Below, in pieces: positions 20,921 to 30,441 of a stretch of DNA of 64,000 nucleotides. Numbering within the stretch: the stretch's first letter is position 1; the number at the start of each line of letters is the position of its first letter. The stretch covers positions 1 to 64,000 of the forward strand of contig JANATG010000005.1 in assembly GCA_029449235.1 (NCBI GenBank), read 5' to 3'. The notes below the pieces were generated by a model. That model had not been told where the DNA came from. It saw nothing but the letters and a program-made list of their open reading frames with translations, and did not search any database. Source of the stretch: Linnemannia schmuckeri. Taxonomy: Eukaryota; Mortierellomycota; Mortierellomycetes; Mortierellales; Mortierellaceae. The position numbers were made by a program, and so were the translations under genes.

Positions 20921-21305
20921 TGTTACTCAGGGAGAGGGTCGAAGGCCAGAGTTATAGGACCGCTGTTAAGCCCTCAATTGGTACGGGGTAGTGATAGTAA
21001 TGTCCTAATGGAACCACATGAAACAATATACTGTAACGCGCCAACGAAACTCTTGTCAGTATTGCTCTTGTCCAAGAAGTGATGTGTAAAAGGACCTTCT
21101 ATTCATAATATCAAAGAGGGGGTTTGTACCTGTAACGCGCCAACGAAACTCTTGTCAGTATTGCTCTTGTCCAAGAAGTGATGTGTAAAAGGACAAAGAG
21201 CAGACAAGAGGGCTGGGCGCACTACTAATACTATGTCTACAAAGAATATGACTGCTAATCTAAGGCATCGCCACCGCTGCCTAGCCGCCACCTTATTTTG
21301 CAACA
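20921..21305 (-). repeat. Family C 3' LTR
   Basis: 385 bp bounded by TG...CA. Contains two direct copies of a 65-bp segment starting CTGTAACGCGCC (about 21032 and 21131), separated by roughly 34 bp. Confidence 0.93.
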
Positions 21306-21354
21306 GTTTCTACCTCCCTCAGATGGGATGCCCGTCCCCTAACAATTCACATCT

Positions 21355-23166
21355 TCACCCCTTCCTTCCCTCCCTCACTCTCCTTTCCACTACCTTCTTC
21401 ATCATATCACCACTCAGTATCTCCACTCCTTCCTTGGTTCCATAATGAGTCCGGCCTGTCTTTACGCCATATGCGCCTGTTCGACCAACCCAAACGACCT
21501 CAAAAGGCCCTAACCAACGAGGGGTAAGTTTCCTTCCAAAGCCCGACACAAACGCAAGGTTGAAAACCCATACACGTTCACCTTTTTCGAACTTGACGAC
21601 CTTAACACGACGATCATAATAGCGCTTTGTCTTCTCGTTCGCATTCATCCGGTTCTCATATGCCAACTCTCGCAGCCCCTCCCGACGACAAACAAATCGA
21701 GCCATCGCTCCCTCCAGCTCCTTATGTACGGGTTCGATTCCACCGGTGGTCATAAACAGACGATCGTCACTGAAAGACCGACGCAGTGCAGAACGACCAA
21801 CGAAGCCCATCAACGCTTCCGAGGGTGAGATCTTGGTACTGCCAACGACGCGGTGGTTAATGTCGTACACTGCCTTGGGTAAAAGAACGTCCCATTCGAC
21901 TCCTGTCGAGATGCTCCTGCGCAATCTCTCCTCAATCAACTTGTTGGTGGCCTCAACCTGACCCTGGCTCTGTGGATGCCTAGTGGATCCGACCAAGTGC
22001 TTGATACCCCATGCCTCACACATCTCCTTGAAATCTGCCCTGAACGCTGGCCCTCCATCGCTCCGAATGACCATAGGAAGACCGAATCGACACATGATCG
22101 ACAAGAAAAGGGCTGCCTTGACGCTCGCGGCACTCTTATTCGGAATGGCGCAGGCTTCTGTCCACTTGGTAAACGAGTCCGTAAACACAACAATCGACGT
22201 CATTCCTCTTGTCGTCCTGGGCAAATCCTCGATTAAATCGACAAACAGAATCTCGAACGGAAAATCCGGCGTCGATGGGTGAAGCTTGTTGTGCTTCTCT
22301 CTGGGACCGAACTGCTGACACCGACGACACGACTTGACCCAATCGAACACATCCTTTCTCATTGTCGGCCACCATCCTTGAGCTCGAATTGCTGTCAGAG
22401 TTGCCTCCGCTCCATAATGGCCTCCAACATCATGTGCCCACGACAGCTTCTCCTCCACCTCTGACTCTACTACGCACTGCTTCTCGACGTTGTCGGCGTC
22501 CCGATACAGTAACCCTTTCTGTGTATCGATCCTAAAACGAAATGCCCTCCTCTTGGCTCTCCTCGGCTCATTGTAGTCTTCCAGCCTCAGAGTCCCAGTC
22601 GTCAGATAGGTAAATATGTTCCTGTACCATTCACACCTTGCCCATTTGCTATCCATCGAAGCCGCTCTCATACTCAGACACTCAGGCATCTCATCATCAA
22701 TATCATCCCCCGCAACCTCTTCCCTAACCATCAACCTACTCATGCCATCGGCGTTTCCATTCTTGGTTCCAGGCTTGGTCCGAATGGTAAGATCGAATTC
22801 CGCCAAAGTCATCTGCCATCTTGCCGGACGCCCAGTCAGATCGGTCTTGGAGAACAGCCACTTCAACGGCGCATGGTCAGTAAACACAACTACCGATCGA
22901 CCCAAAATGTATGGCCTGAACTTCTTGACCGAGAATACAATCGCCAGGCACTCCTTCTCAAATGTGGAATAATTCAACTCGGGGCCGCGAAGTGTCTTGC
23001 TGTAAAAGAATACAGGCCTGATCTCTCCGTTCTCGTCCTCCTGTTTCAGTACTGACCCAACCGCATAGTCGCAAGCATCGCAGGGCATGAGCCAATCGCG
23101 CCCAAAGTCGGGGCCCTTGAGGACTGGCGATGTCATGATCGCTTTCTGCAGGTTTCTCATTGATTC
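21355..23166 (-). CDS. Family C Pol, C-terminal part (RNase H and integrase)
   Basis: About 600 aa. RNase H (CDACDYAVGSVL, TDHAPLKW), integrase zinc finger (HDVGGHYG and CRRCQQFG), DDE core (VDLIEDL, SDGGPAF, PQSQGQVE) and a GPY/F domain (LTPRWLGPFEVVW). No chromodomain. Continuous with 37153-38486 once the nested block is removed; cut off from its start by that block, so not expressed as a whole. Confidence 0.92.
   Translation of the reverse strand, partial: ESMRNLQKAIMTSPVLKGPDFGRDWLMPCDACDYAVGSVLKQEDENGEIRPVFFYSKTLRGPELNYSTFEKECLAIVFSVKKFRPYILGRSVVVFTDHAPLKWLFSKTDLTGRPARWQMTLAEFDLTIRTKPGTKNGNADGMSRLMVREEVAGDDIDDEMPECLSMRAASMDSKWARCEWYRNIFTYLTTGTLRLEDYNEPRRAKRRAFRFRIDTQKGLLYRDADNVEKQCVVESEVEEKLSWAHDVGGHYGAEATLTAIRAQGWWPTMRKDVFDWVKSCRRCQQFGPREKHNKLHPSTPDFPFEILFVDLIEDLPRTTRGMTSIVVFTDSFTKWTEACAIPNKSAASVKAALFLSIMCRFGLPMVIRSDGGPAFRADFKEMCEAWGIKHLVGSTRHPQSQGQVEATNKLIEERLRRSISTGVEWDVLLPKAVYDINHRVVGSTKISPSEALMGFVGRSALRRSFSDDRLFMTTGGIEPVHKELEGAMARFVCRREGLRELAYENRMNANEKTKRYYDRRVKVVKFEKGERVWVFNLAFVSGFGRKLTPRWLGPFEVVWVGRTGAYGVKTGRTHYGTKEGVEILSGDMMKKVVERRVREGRKG
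23162..23166. repeat. Target duplication GATTC, left
   Basis: GATTC before the LTR at 23167; matched by GATTC at 37153-37157 after the LTR ending at 37152. Marks the insertion of a family A element into family C. Confidence 0.9.
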
Positions 23167-23369
23167 TGCAACATATTAGGTTTAAAGTCCACCTTAGTTA
23201 GTCATTTCTCATCACTCTTATTCACCTCTGACTCTTCTATAATACTAGACCTAGAAACCTAGTTACTCCCTTGTATATATAGATGTACCATAGTAATAAC
23301 ATCAATCATCACTGCTTCAATCCTCGTCTCTTGTCCCTGCTTTCACTGGTCCTACCTTCTGCTGTTGCA
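23167..23369 (+). repeat. Family A LTR, outer element 5' LTR
   Basis: 203 bp with one variant (CTATAATAC). Followed by PBS TGGTAGCAAAGG at 23370 and 119 bp of leader, which ends at GCATCAC where the next LTR begins. Confidence 0.95.
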
Positions 23370-23488
23370 TGGTAGCAAAGGTTCCCTCGATTCACTGCCT
23401 CAAGTCACCCCCCACTGGTTTTCTCTTTTTACGTCACTGTTTCTCTCTTTGTTAAACTTTTCATATAATTTTTTTTTTTCTGCATCAC

Positions 23489-23689
23489 TGCAACATATTA
23501 GGTTTAAAGTCCACCTTAGTTAGTCATTTCTCATCACTCTTATTCACCTGACTCTTCTATGATACTAGACCTAGAAACCTAGTTACTCCCTTGTATATAT
23601 AGATGTACCATAGTAATAACATCAATCATCACTGCTTCAATCCTCGTCTCTTGTCCCTGCTTTCACTGGTCCTACCTTCTGCTGTTGCA
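23489..23689 (+). repeat. Family A LTR, A2 5' LTR
   Basis: 201 bp, with a 2-bp deletion (CACCTGACTC) relative to the others. Inserted into the leader of the outer element. PBS at 23690. Confidence 0.95.
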
Positions 23690-23850
23690 TGGTAGCAAAG
23701 GTTCCCTCGATTCACTGCCTCAAGTCACCCCTCACTGGTTTTCTCTTTTTACGTCACTGTTTCTCTCTTTGTTAAACTTTTCATATAATTTTTTTTTTCT
23801 GCATCACACTGGCCTTCTTCGATCTCTCCTCCTACTTCTCTCAGCTCACC

Positions 23851-24870
23851 ATGTCCAACGACACCACTCCCGCCCCCAACTTTCGTTACCCCCATCCTAA
23901 ACCCTTTACCAATGTCCGTGATGGATTTGCCATTATGGAGTTTATTGATGGAATGGAGTTATTCTTCGAAGGTGCTCACATTCCCCCTGCAGATCAAATT
24001 CACACCACTCTTGCTTTTGCTGGCGCGAAGGTGATCGCGTGGTGGCGTCTGCAGTCTCCTCAATTTGTCAACCCCCTCTCCTTTTCACAATTTGCAGAGC
24101 TTCTTAAAAAGGAATACAGCCCCGCTAATTTCAAAGACCACCTTATCCACCTTGTTATGTCAATGGGCATGACAGGTAAATTCACATACGACAACGCCTC
24201 CGACTATATCACTCTAGCGCGGCAGTACCATCTCCTCCTTACCGGCTACTATCCTACCCCCCAGCATCCCGCCATGGAGGATATGCTTCGCTCCGCCTTT
24301 CTTCATGGTCTTCCCTCCCTCCTTCGACAAATGGTTGAGGTTACAATGACCCACCGTGCCCTCCCTCTCAACGATCTCTTTGCCATGACAGAACGACACG
24401 CCGAAACCCTCACCAACAACTCAACGAATTCCAGCAACCTCCTCTCTGCTAGTGTCACGGCCAACGCCATCCGCGACCCCAATGCGATGGAGATAGACAA
24501 CATCAACATTCAACTTAACAACATCAACCGCCAACTCAGCAACATGACCCGCAACTTCAACAACCGAGGCAATAATAACAACAATAACGGCTTCCGCAAT
24601 AACAACAACAATAACAACGGCCCTCGTAACAACTTCAACAATAACAATGGTAACCCCCCTCCCTTAACCCCTCAGGAGCGCGATTGGTGCAAAAACAACA
24701 ATGCTTGCCGTCGCTGCCGCCAAATTGGACATTTTGCAGCCGACTGTCACATCTACGGCAACAACAATAGCAACAGTGGCAATAATAACAATCGTCAAGG
24801 CCGATGGGTCTTTCAAGTAGCTGTGGGCGATTCCCCCGAGTCGGGAAAAGCCTCCGACGATCAGGCTTAG
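23851..24870 (+). CDS. Family A Gag (A2)
   Basis: Intact 339-aa Gag. Capsid-like region from PHPKPFTN to about residue 190, then an Asn-rich linker made of AAC/AAT codons (residues about 240-290), then one CCHC knuckle (CRRCRQIGHFAADC). ATG at 23851 follows a leader with a 28-codon upstream ORF that begins on the LTR/PBS border. GGGAAAA at 24843-24849 is the slip site. Confidence 0.93.
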   Translation: MSNDTTPAPNFRYPHPKPFTNVRDGFAIMEFIDGMELFFEGAHIPPADQIHTTLAFAGAKVIAWWRLQSPQFVNPLSFSQFAELLKKEYSPANFKDHLIHLVMSMGMTGKFTYDNASDYITLARQYHLLLTGYYPTPQHPAMEDMLRSAFLHGLPSLLRQMVEVTMTHRALPLNDLFAMTERHAETLTNNSTNSSNLLSASVTANAIRDPNAMEIDNINIQLNNINRQLSNMTRNFNNRGNNNNNNGFRNNNNNNNGPRNNFNNNNGNPPPLTPQERDWCKNNNACRRCRQIGHFAADCHIYGNNNSNSGNNNNRQGRWVFQVAVGDSPESGKASDDQA

Positions 24871-25200
24871 TCCAGGACTTGGTTGTCGACATTTCCTCCC
24901 TTCCTCCTCTGGACAAAGGGAGTGTCTCTCTACCAGAGTTAAGTTACAAGAATAAAAACTCTGCTATCAAAAACACTCCTCCCTCTACACCTTGTACTCG
25001 CACCATCACATCCATATCTGATAGCCCTCACACTCCCTCCTTCTTTCCCCCTCCACCCTCCCACTTTGGCTCATCCACCCCCACCTCGCCTCGCACCCCC
25101 TTCTCACCTACCATTGATTTGACCTCCACTGTCCCCAACACTCACTCCACCTCGGTACCCTCGAATGATGAGTTGCAACTCACCGACGACGTATCTGATA
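24843..25200 (+). pseudogene. Family A pol fragment (A2)
   Basis: N-terminal Pser/Pro-rich linker of Pol in the -1 frame, ending at TDDVSD before the protease, where B3 inserted. Confidence 0.88.
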
Positions 25201-25298
25201 TGCAACGATTGGACCCCCGATTACCTTAATTAGATAAATAGACAACTATTACCAAAATACAAAGACAACTCTTCCTTCCACTCCTTATAAAAGTTGCA
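25201..25298 (+). repeat. Family B 5' LTR of B3
   Basis: 98 bp, TATAAAAG subtype with a TATA-like CTTATAAAAG near its end. PBS TGGTAGCAAAGG follows at 25299. Confidence 0.95.
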
Positions 25299-26482
25299 TG
25301 GTAGCAAAGGTTCACAATTCCACCAACAAGACCCCAGAACACTCAGCACAACCCCCAGAACACCCAGCACAAACCCCAAACTCCTCCAGCTCTCCAGAAA
25401 CCTCACCTAGCACCTCCTCCATCCCCTCACCCTGTCTTCCACCCATCAACACGTATTTTATCACTGACTTTTTATCGGAACTCACCATCATGACCGACGA
25501 CAACCTCGCCACCATCATTGAACTTGACACAACCTCCAAACCCGCCAAGTACGACGGCACTCGCGATGGCTTCAAATGCCTCGCCTGGCTGAAAGACGTG
25601 CAACGCTACTTTACCATGAAGAACGTACCCGACAGAAAACGCACCATCCATGCCGTCAACCTCCTCAACCAAACCTCTCTCCTCTGGTGGGAATCACTTA
25701 ACATCGACGACACCTGCGAGTACTCCACCTTTACAACCCTGTTCAAGAAGGCATACATGCCTGATGGATTTCTCGAGCAAGTTCGCGGCCTTCTTCTCAA
25801 TGCCAAGCTTACCACCAACCTGGCCGAGTACCTTACCCGCATCCGCCTCTACATGAACATCTTGCTCGCGGAAGATCCCACTGGTCGCGTGTTTCTCGAA
25901 GCCACCGTCAGAGTTGTTTTTCTCCAAGGCTGCCCCGACGATCTGAGACAGCTGCTTCAGACCGATCAGGTATCTAACCCCAACAACACCTTTTTTGATA
26001 TGTGTTCCAAGGCTGAAGGATTTGACACCATCTATGCTTTTGGCCCCAAAGGAGCCACAAAGGGTATGTTTGCCAAGGCTATGAATAGCATGCGCTCTCA
26101 CACTCCAACCACCAGCTCAAACCCAGCACCCCCAGCTTTTGACCCAATGGCAATGGAAATCGATAACATCAGCCTCGACCCCACCACCCGCGCCCTTATG
26201 GCCTCGGTCCAGTCCCTTACCATTGCCGTCCACGCCATGACAACCCAATTCAACAATCAACAATCCCAACCACGCCTTGCCCGCCTTACCGACGATGAAA
26301 AGAAATATCTGCAGGAAAACAACGGATGCTTCAAGTGCCGTCGAATCAACGCCGGACACTACTCTTGGGACTGTGGAAAAAACCGCAACATCAACCGCTC
26401 ATCCAGGGCCCAGACCGTCAACAATATTGCTAACGTGGGCAATCTCCCAACAGACCAGTCGGGAAATGCCCCCAGCAACTAG
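25298..26482 (+). CDS. Family B Gag (B3)
   Basis: Intact 394 aa, same organisation as B2 Gag, with QENNG and SSRA variants like B2. Start codon formed by the last base of the LTR and first two of the PBS. GGGAAAT slip site at 26461-26467, five codons before the stop. Confidence 0.93.
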   Translation: MVAKVHNSTNKTPEHSAQPPEHPAQTPNSSSSPETSPSTSSIPSPCLPPINTYFITDFLSELTIMTDDNLATIIELDTTSKPAKYDGTRDGFKCLAWLKDVQRYFTMKNVPDRKRTIHAVNLLNQTSLLWWESLNIDDTCEYSTFTTLFKKAYMPDGFLEQVRGLLLNAKLTTNLAEYLTRIRLYMNILLAEDPTGRVFLEATVRVVFLQGCPDDLRQLLQTDQVSNPNNTFFDMCSKAEGFDTIYAFGPKGATKGMFAKAMNSMRSHTPTTSSNPAPPAFDPMAMEIDNISLDPTTRALMASVQSLTIAVHAMTTQFNNQQSQPRLARLTDDEKKYLQENNGCFKCRRINAGHYSWDCGKNRNINRSSRAQTVNNIANVGNLPTDQSGNAPSN

Positions 26483-29400
26483 GTGCAGTCCAGGACCCAG
26501 TTGCTGAAATCCCCTCTCTTTGCCCCAGTGGTGAAGGGAGTGATCACACCCCAGAGTTAAGTAGAAAAGAAAAAAATGAAATAAAGTTGCCAGATCGCTC
26601 AGTTAATAAGATTAGCAACCAAACTCAGATTACAAACTCAAATCGTGATACTCACTCCCCCCCCACTCTGGCACCTTCACTGGACCAGACCTCAACGTTT
26701 GACTCGTCCCACCTTGTGTCTAGAACCTCAGATGGACCAGACCTGGACCTGGATACCCCTGTTGTGTCGACCACACCGCCTACAAAGCGACAGTTGAGAA
26801 GACGGAGACAAAAGCAATTGCGTCTCTGTTCATTTTCTATCGCTGAGGCTGAGCGTCAATTGCTCACTTTTAACTGCCTTGTCAGTGGCTTCCCGGCTCG
26901 CGTGCTGATCGATGGCGGTGCTGAAGGTAATGTAATCAGCACATCCTTTCAAAAGAAAAACAACTTGCCTCGAACCGTCATCAACCCCATCCCTGTTCTT
27001 CTCCCCGACGGCTCATCCTCTATTACCAACCATACGGTCAACATCACCATCGAACGCAAAGGATACACTGACAACCTCAACCCAATCCTGTACCCACTCA
27101 AAAAATACGACCTTATCCTGGGCAAACCATGGCTTACTCACATCAACCCACAAATCAACTGGCGCACCAATGCTCTCCACTTCAACCACAACAACACAGC
27201 CATCGAGTGGGACTGTACTGGATTCAAATCAAATAATATTCAAACCCGCACCGGTGGCCGCCTCCTTACCCACCTACACTTTCACACCATGGCCACCCTC
27301 CCCGGCTCCGACGTATTCTTGGCACTGGTCAAATCTTCCAAGGATCTGCAGAAGGACAAGAACAACAAAGACAAGGACGCATCAGCACCACCCAAACGCC
27401 CAGCTATGACGCCTGAGATCAGAGCCATCGTTGAAGACGAGTTTAAGAATGTGTTCCCCGATACACTTCCGAGCGGCCTTCCACCAGACCGAGGCGATGC
27501 CATGAAAATTGAGACAGACCCAACAGCCGATCCACCCTTCAAACCAGTCATTCGCCTCTCAATTGCAGAACTCGACGAACTCAGGAAGCAACTTGACGAT
27601 CTACTTGCGAAAAAATTCATCAAGCCCAGCACATCACCCTATGGCGCCCCAGTACTCTTTGTTCGGAAAAAGGATGGCACCCTGCGTATGTGTGTGGACT
27701 ACCGCGGTCTGAACAGGATTACCAGGAAGAACAGACACCCTCTACCCAGAATTGACGAACTCATCGATCGTTTTCGTGGCGCCCGCTATTTTACCAAACT
27801 GGATCTACTCTCGGGATACCACCAGCAGAGGATATATGAACCACACACCCACAAAACAGCATTTCGATGTCGTTACGGCCATTTTGAATTTAATGTCGTT
27901 CCGTTCGGACTCACCAACGCACCAGCCTCATTCTCTAATATGATGCTACGAGTACTGGATCCGGTTCTGGACAAATGGGTGGTGGTATACCTCGACGACA
28001 TCCTGATCTATTCCAAAACCAAGGCCGACCATCTGAAACACCTTCGCAGCGTCCTTGAACTTCTACGAAAACATGGACTGTACGTCAAACTCAGCAAATG
28101 CTCATTCATGCAGGAGCAGACTGAGTTCCTGGGCCATACCATCTCCAAGAACGGGATCTTCACCTCAGCAGGTCTTGTCAAAGCTATTCGGGAATGGCCT
28201 CGCCCCACCAGTATCAAAGATGTTCAACAATTTTTGGGCCTCGCACAGTTCTACCAGACCTACATCGACAAGTTTGCCGACATTGCCCTACCCCTCTCGG
28301 AGCTTCTAGCAGGCGGAGCGACTTTTTCATGGGACAACAACAAGGAACAGGCATTCATCACCCTCAAAGCGGCCATCAGCTCCGCCCCAGTTCTACGTAT
28401 ATTCGACCCCGACTTGCCAACCACCGTCGAAACGGATGCATCTGGATTTGCAATTGGCGCTGTTCTCTTTCAGACGGACACGAACGGAGTATCCCGACCC
28501 GTTGCATTCACCTCACGAAAATTACAACCAGCAGAACGGAACTACCCAACCCACGAGCAGGAGCTACTGGCAGTCGTGCACGCCCTCAGGACATGGCGAT
28601 ACTACCTAGACGGATCCCACTTTATTGTTTACACAGACCATGCAACCCTTCGCCACTTTCCAACACAGCCTAAACTCACCCGCCGCCAGGCTCGATGGAT
28701 GGAGCTGCTGCAGGAATACGACTTTGACTTCAAGTACAAGCGCGGAGCAGATAACACAGTCCCCGACGCCCTGTCTCGACGACCCGACCATCGCACGGAA
28801 GATCCAGTCAGCCCATCCACAGAACCAGTGGAGATTCATTCAATTGATATCCAGCTTGAACCAGGTGTGAGGCAGCGCCTGATAGAGGACTACCAGAACA
28901 GCCCCAGGCTTAGTCTCGTCTATAAAAGCTGCCTCGAGGGAAGTGTGCCCCCCGGTTATTCTTTTCACAATGGCCTTCTCTACTATGACCGCCGCGGCAC
29001 CGTCGTTCTCGCTATCCCTCAGAAAGCTGACATTTGCCACTCTCTTTTGCATGACTGCCACGATGCCCCCATAGCTGGCCACTTTGGGTTCAGGAAAACA
29101 TATGACAAGCTGCGACGAATAGCATACTGGCCCAACATGGCAAAGGAGACCCAACTCTATGTCGACTCGTGCGAGAAGTGTCAACGCAACAAGCCAAGTC
29201 AGGAGCGACCTGCTGGACTCCTTCAACCTCTACCCATTCCCGTCAGACGCTGGGAGGTGGTGACCATGGACTTTATAACCCATCTGCCCAAGACACCTCG
29301 CAATCATGATGCCATCACCGTCTTTGTCGACAAGTTATCCAAGCATGTCCACTTTGTTCCCAGCACCACCACCGCCACCGCCCCCGACGTTGCTCGCCAG

Positions 29401-30333
29401 TTTTTCGACAATGTGTTCCGCCATCATGGGATGCCAACAACAATCGTCTCGGATCGCGATAGCAAATTCACCAGTCATTTTTGGCAGGAGCTCCACCGGC
29501 TTATGGATGTCAAGCTTGCAATGTCAACAGCCTATCACCCACAGACGGATGGACAGACGGAAGTTATGAACAAGACACTAGGAATCATGCTGCGCGCCTT
29601 TATCGATGAAAAGCAGACTAACTGGGACACCCTCCTCCCTGCAGCAGAATTTGCCTACAACAACTCCGTCCACCACTCAACCGGCCATTCACCTTTTTTC
29701 CTCAACACTGGACAACATCCCCGCATCCCCGCCACCCTCCTCTCCCACACTGACAGCAACGTCCCCAGCGTCCATGACTATCTGGATCAGCAAGCAACGG
29801 CACTAATTTTCGCCCAGGATGCACTGCAGCGAGCTCAGGATCATCAAAAGGAACAAGCCGACAAGAGACGACGCGACCATGACTACAAAGTTGGCGACAA
29901 GGTCCTTCTCAGTGCAGAGAACATTACCATGCCAGCCGACAGCGGACTCAGCTCGGACAAGCTCAAGCCTCGTTTTATTGGACCATTCACCCTACTGGAG
30001 CAACGATCACCAGTTACCTTTCTCGTCGACTTACCCCCCTCCTACAACATCCACAATATCTTTCACGTCGATCTTTTTCGCCACTATATTGAGTCACCAC
30101 TTACATTCGGCCGCCGAACACCAGCACCACCACCACCTGTCGTCGTCGAAGGCACCGAGGAATACGAGGTCGAATCCATTCTACGATACAGAAAGTACCG
30201 GCGACAGCACCAGTTCCTCGTTGCTTGGAAAGGTTACGGACGTGAGGATCAGACATGGGAGCCAGCTGCCAACCTGGAAAATTGCCAAGACCTGGTCAAC
30301 GCATTCAAAAAGGACCATGGGATCGTTTTTTAA
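26461..30333 (+). CDS. Family B Pol polyprotein (B3)
   Basis: Reached by -1 shift at 26461; the -1 frame is open from there to TAA at 30331. About 1290 residues: linker, protease (DGGAEGN), reverse transcriptase (YLDD at about 28000), RNase H, integrase with HHCC and DDE, and chromodomain. No lesion seen. Differs from B2 Pol at only a few residues (for example FKNVFPDT against FKDVFPDI). Confidence 0.95.
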   Translation, partial: GKCPQQLGAVQDPVAEIPSLCPSGEGSDHTPELSRKEKNEIKLPDRSVNKISNQTQITNSNRDTHSPPTLAPSLDQTSTFDSSHLVSRTSDGPDLDLDTPVVSTTPPTKRQLRRRRQKQLRLCSFSIAEAERQLLTFNCLVSGFPARVLIDGGAEGNVISTSFQKKNNLPRTVINPIPVLLPDGSSSITNHTVNITIERKGYTDNLNPILYPLKKYDLILGKPWLTHINPQINWRTNALHFNHNNTAIEWDCTGFKSNNIQTRTGGRLLTHLHFHTMATLPGSDVFLALVKSSKDLQKDKNNKDKDASAPPKRPAMTPEIRAIVEDEFKNVFPDTLPSGLPPDRGDAMKIETDPTADPPFKPVIRLSIAELDELRKQLDDLLAKKFIKPSTSPYGAPVLFVRKKDGTLRMCVDYRGLNRITRKNRHPLPRIDELIDRFRGARYFTKLDLLSGYHQQRIYEPHTHKTAFRCRYGHFEFNVVPFGLTNAPASFSNMMLRVLDPVLDKWVVVYLDDILIYSKTKADHLKHLRSVLELLRKHGLYVKLSKCSFMQEQTEFLGHTISKNGIFTSAGLVKAIREWPRPTSIKDVQQFLGLAQFYQTYIDKFADIALPLSELLAGGATFSWDNNKEQAFITLKAAISSAPVLRIFDPDLPTTVETDASGFAIGAVLFQTDTNGVSRPVAFTSRKLQPAERNYPTHEQELLAVVHALRTWRYYLDGSHFIVYTDHATLRHFPTQPKLTRRQARWMELLQEYDFDFKYKRGADNTVPDALSRRPDHRTEDPVSPSTEPVEIHSIDIQLEPGVRQRLIEDYQNSPRLSLVYKSCLEGSVPPGYSFHNGLLYYDRRGTVVLAIPQKADICHSLLHDCHDAPIAGHFGFRKTYDKLRRIAYWPNMAKETQLYVDSCEKCQRNKPSQERPAGLLQPLPIPVRRWEVVTMDFITHLPKTPRNHDAITVFVDKLSKHVHFVPSTTTATAPDVARQFFDNVFRHHGMPTTIVSDRDSKFTSHFWQELHRLMDVKLAMSTAYHPQTDGQTEVMNKTLGIMLRAFIDEKQTNWDTLLPAAEFAYNNSVHHSTGHSPFFLNTGQHPRIPATLLSHTDSNVPSVHDYLDQQATALIFAQDALQRAQDHQKEQADKRRRDHDYKVGDKVLLSAENITMPADSGLSSDKLKPRFIGPFTLLEQRSPVTFLVDLPPSYNIHNIFHVDLFRHYIESPLTFGRRTPAPPPPVVVEGTEEYEVESILRYRKYRRQHQFLVAWKGYGREDQTWEPAANLENCQDLVNAFKKDHGIVF

Positions 30334-30343
30334 AAGGGGAAGG

Positions 30344-30441
30344 TGCAACGATTGGACCCCCGATTACCTTAATTAGATAAATAGACAACTATTACCAAAA
30401 TACAAAGACAACTCTTCCTTCCACTCCTTATAAAAGTTGCA
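30344..30441 (+). repeat. Family B LTR shared by B3 and B4
   Basis: Serves as the 3' LTR of B3 and the 5' LTR of a second gag copy. Such LTR-internal-LTR-internal order is the product expected from recombination between LTRs of two elements. Confidence 0.92.

Larger units (their letters stand above)
23489..25200 (+). mobile_element. Family A copy 2 (A2), 3' truncated
   Basis: LTR, leader, complete gag and the first 120 codons of pol, then cut at CTGATA by the LTR of B3. The rest of A2 is not found beyond B3. Confidence 0.92.
25201..30441 (+). mobile_element. Ty3/gypsy family B copy 3 (B3), full length
   Basis: LTR, PBS, gag, pol, polypurine tract, LTR. The two 98-bp LTRs (25201-25298, 30344-30441) read as identical. 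The left flank is A2 pol; the right LTR is shared with another gag copy, so no target duplication can be seen. Confidence 0.95.
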
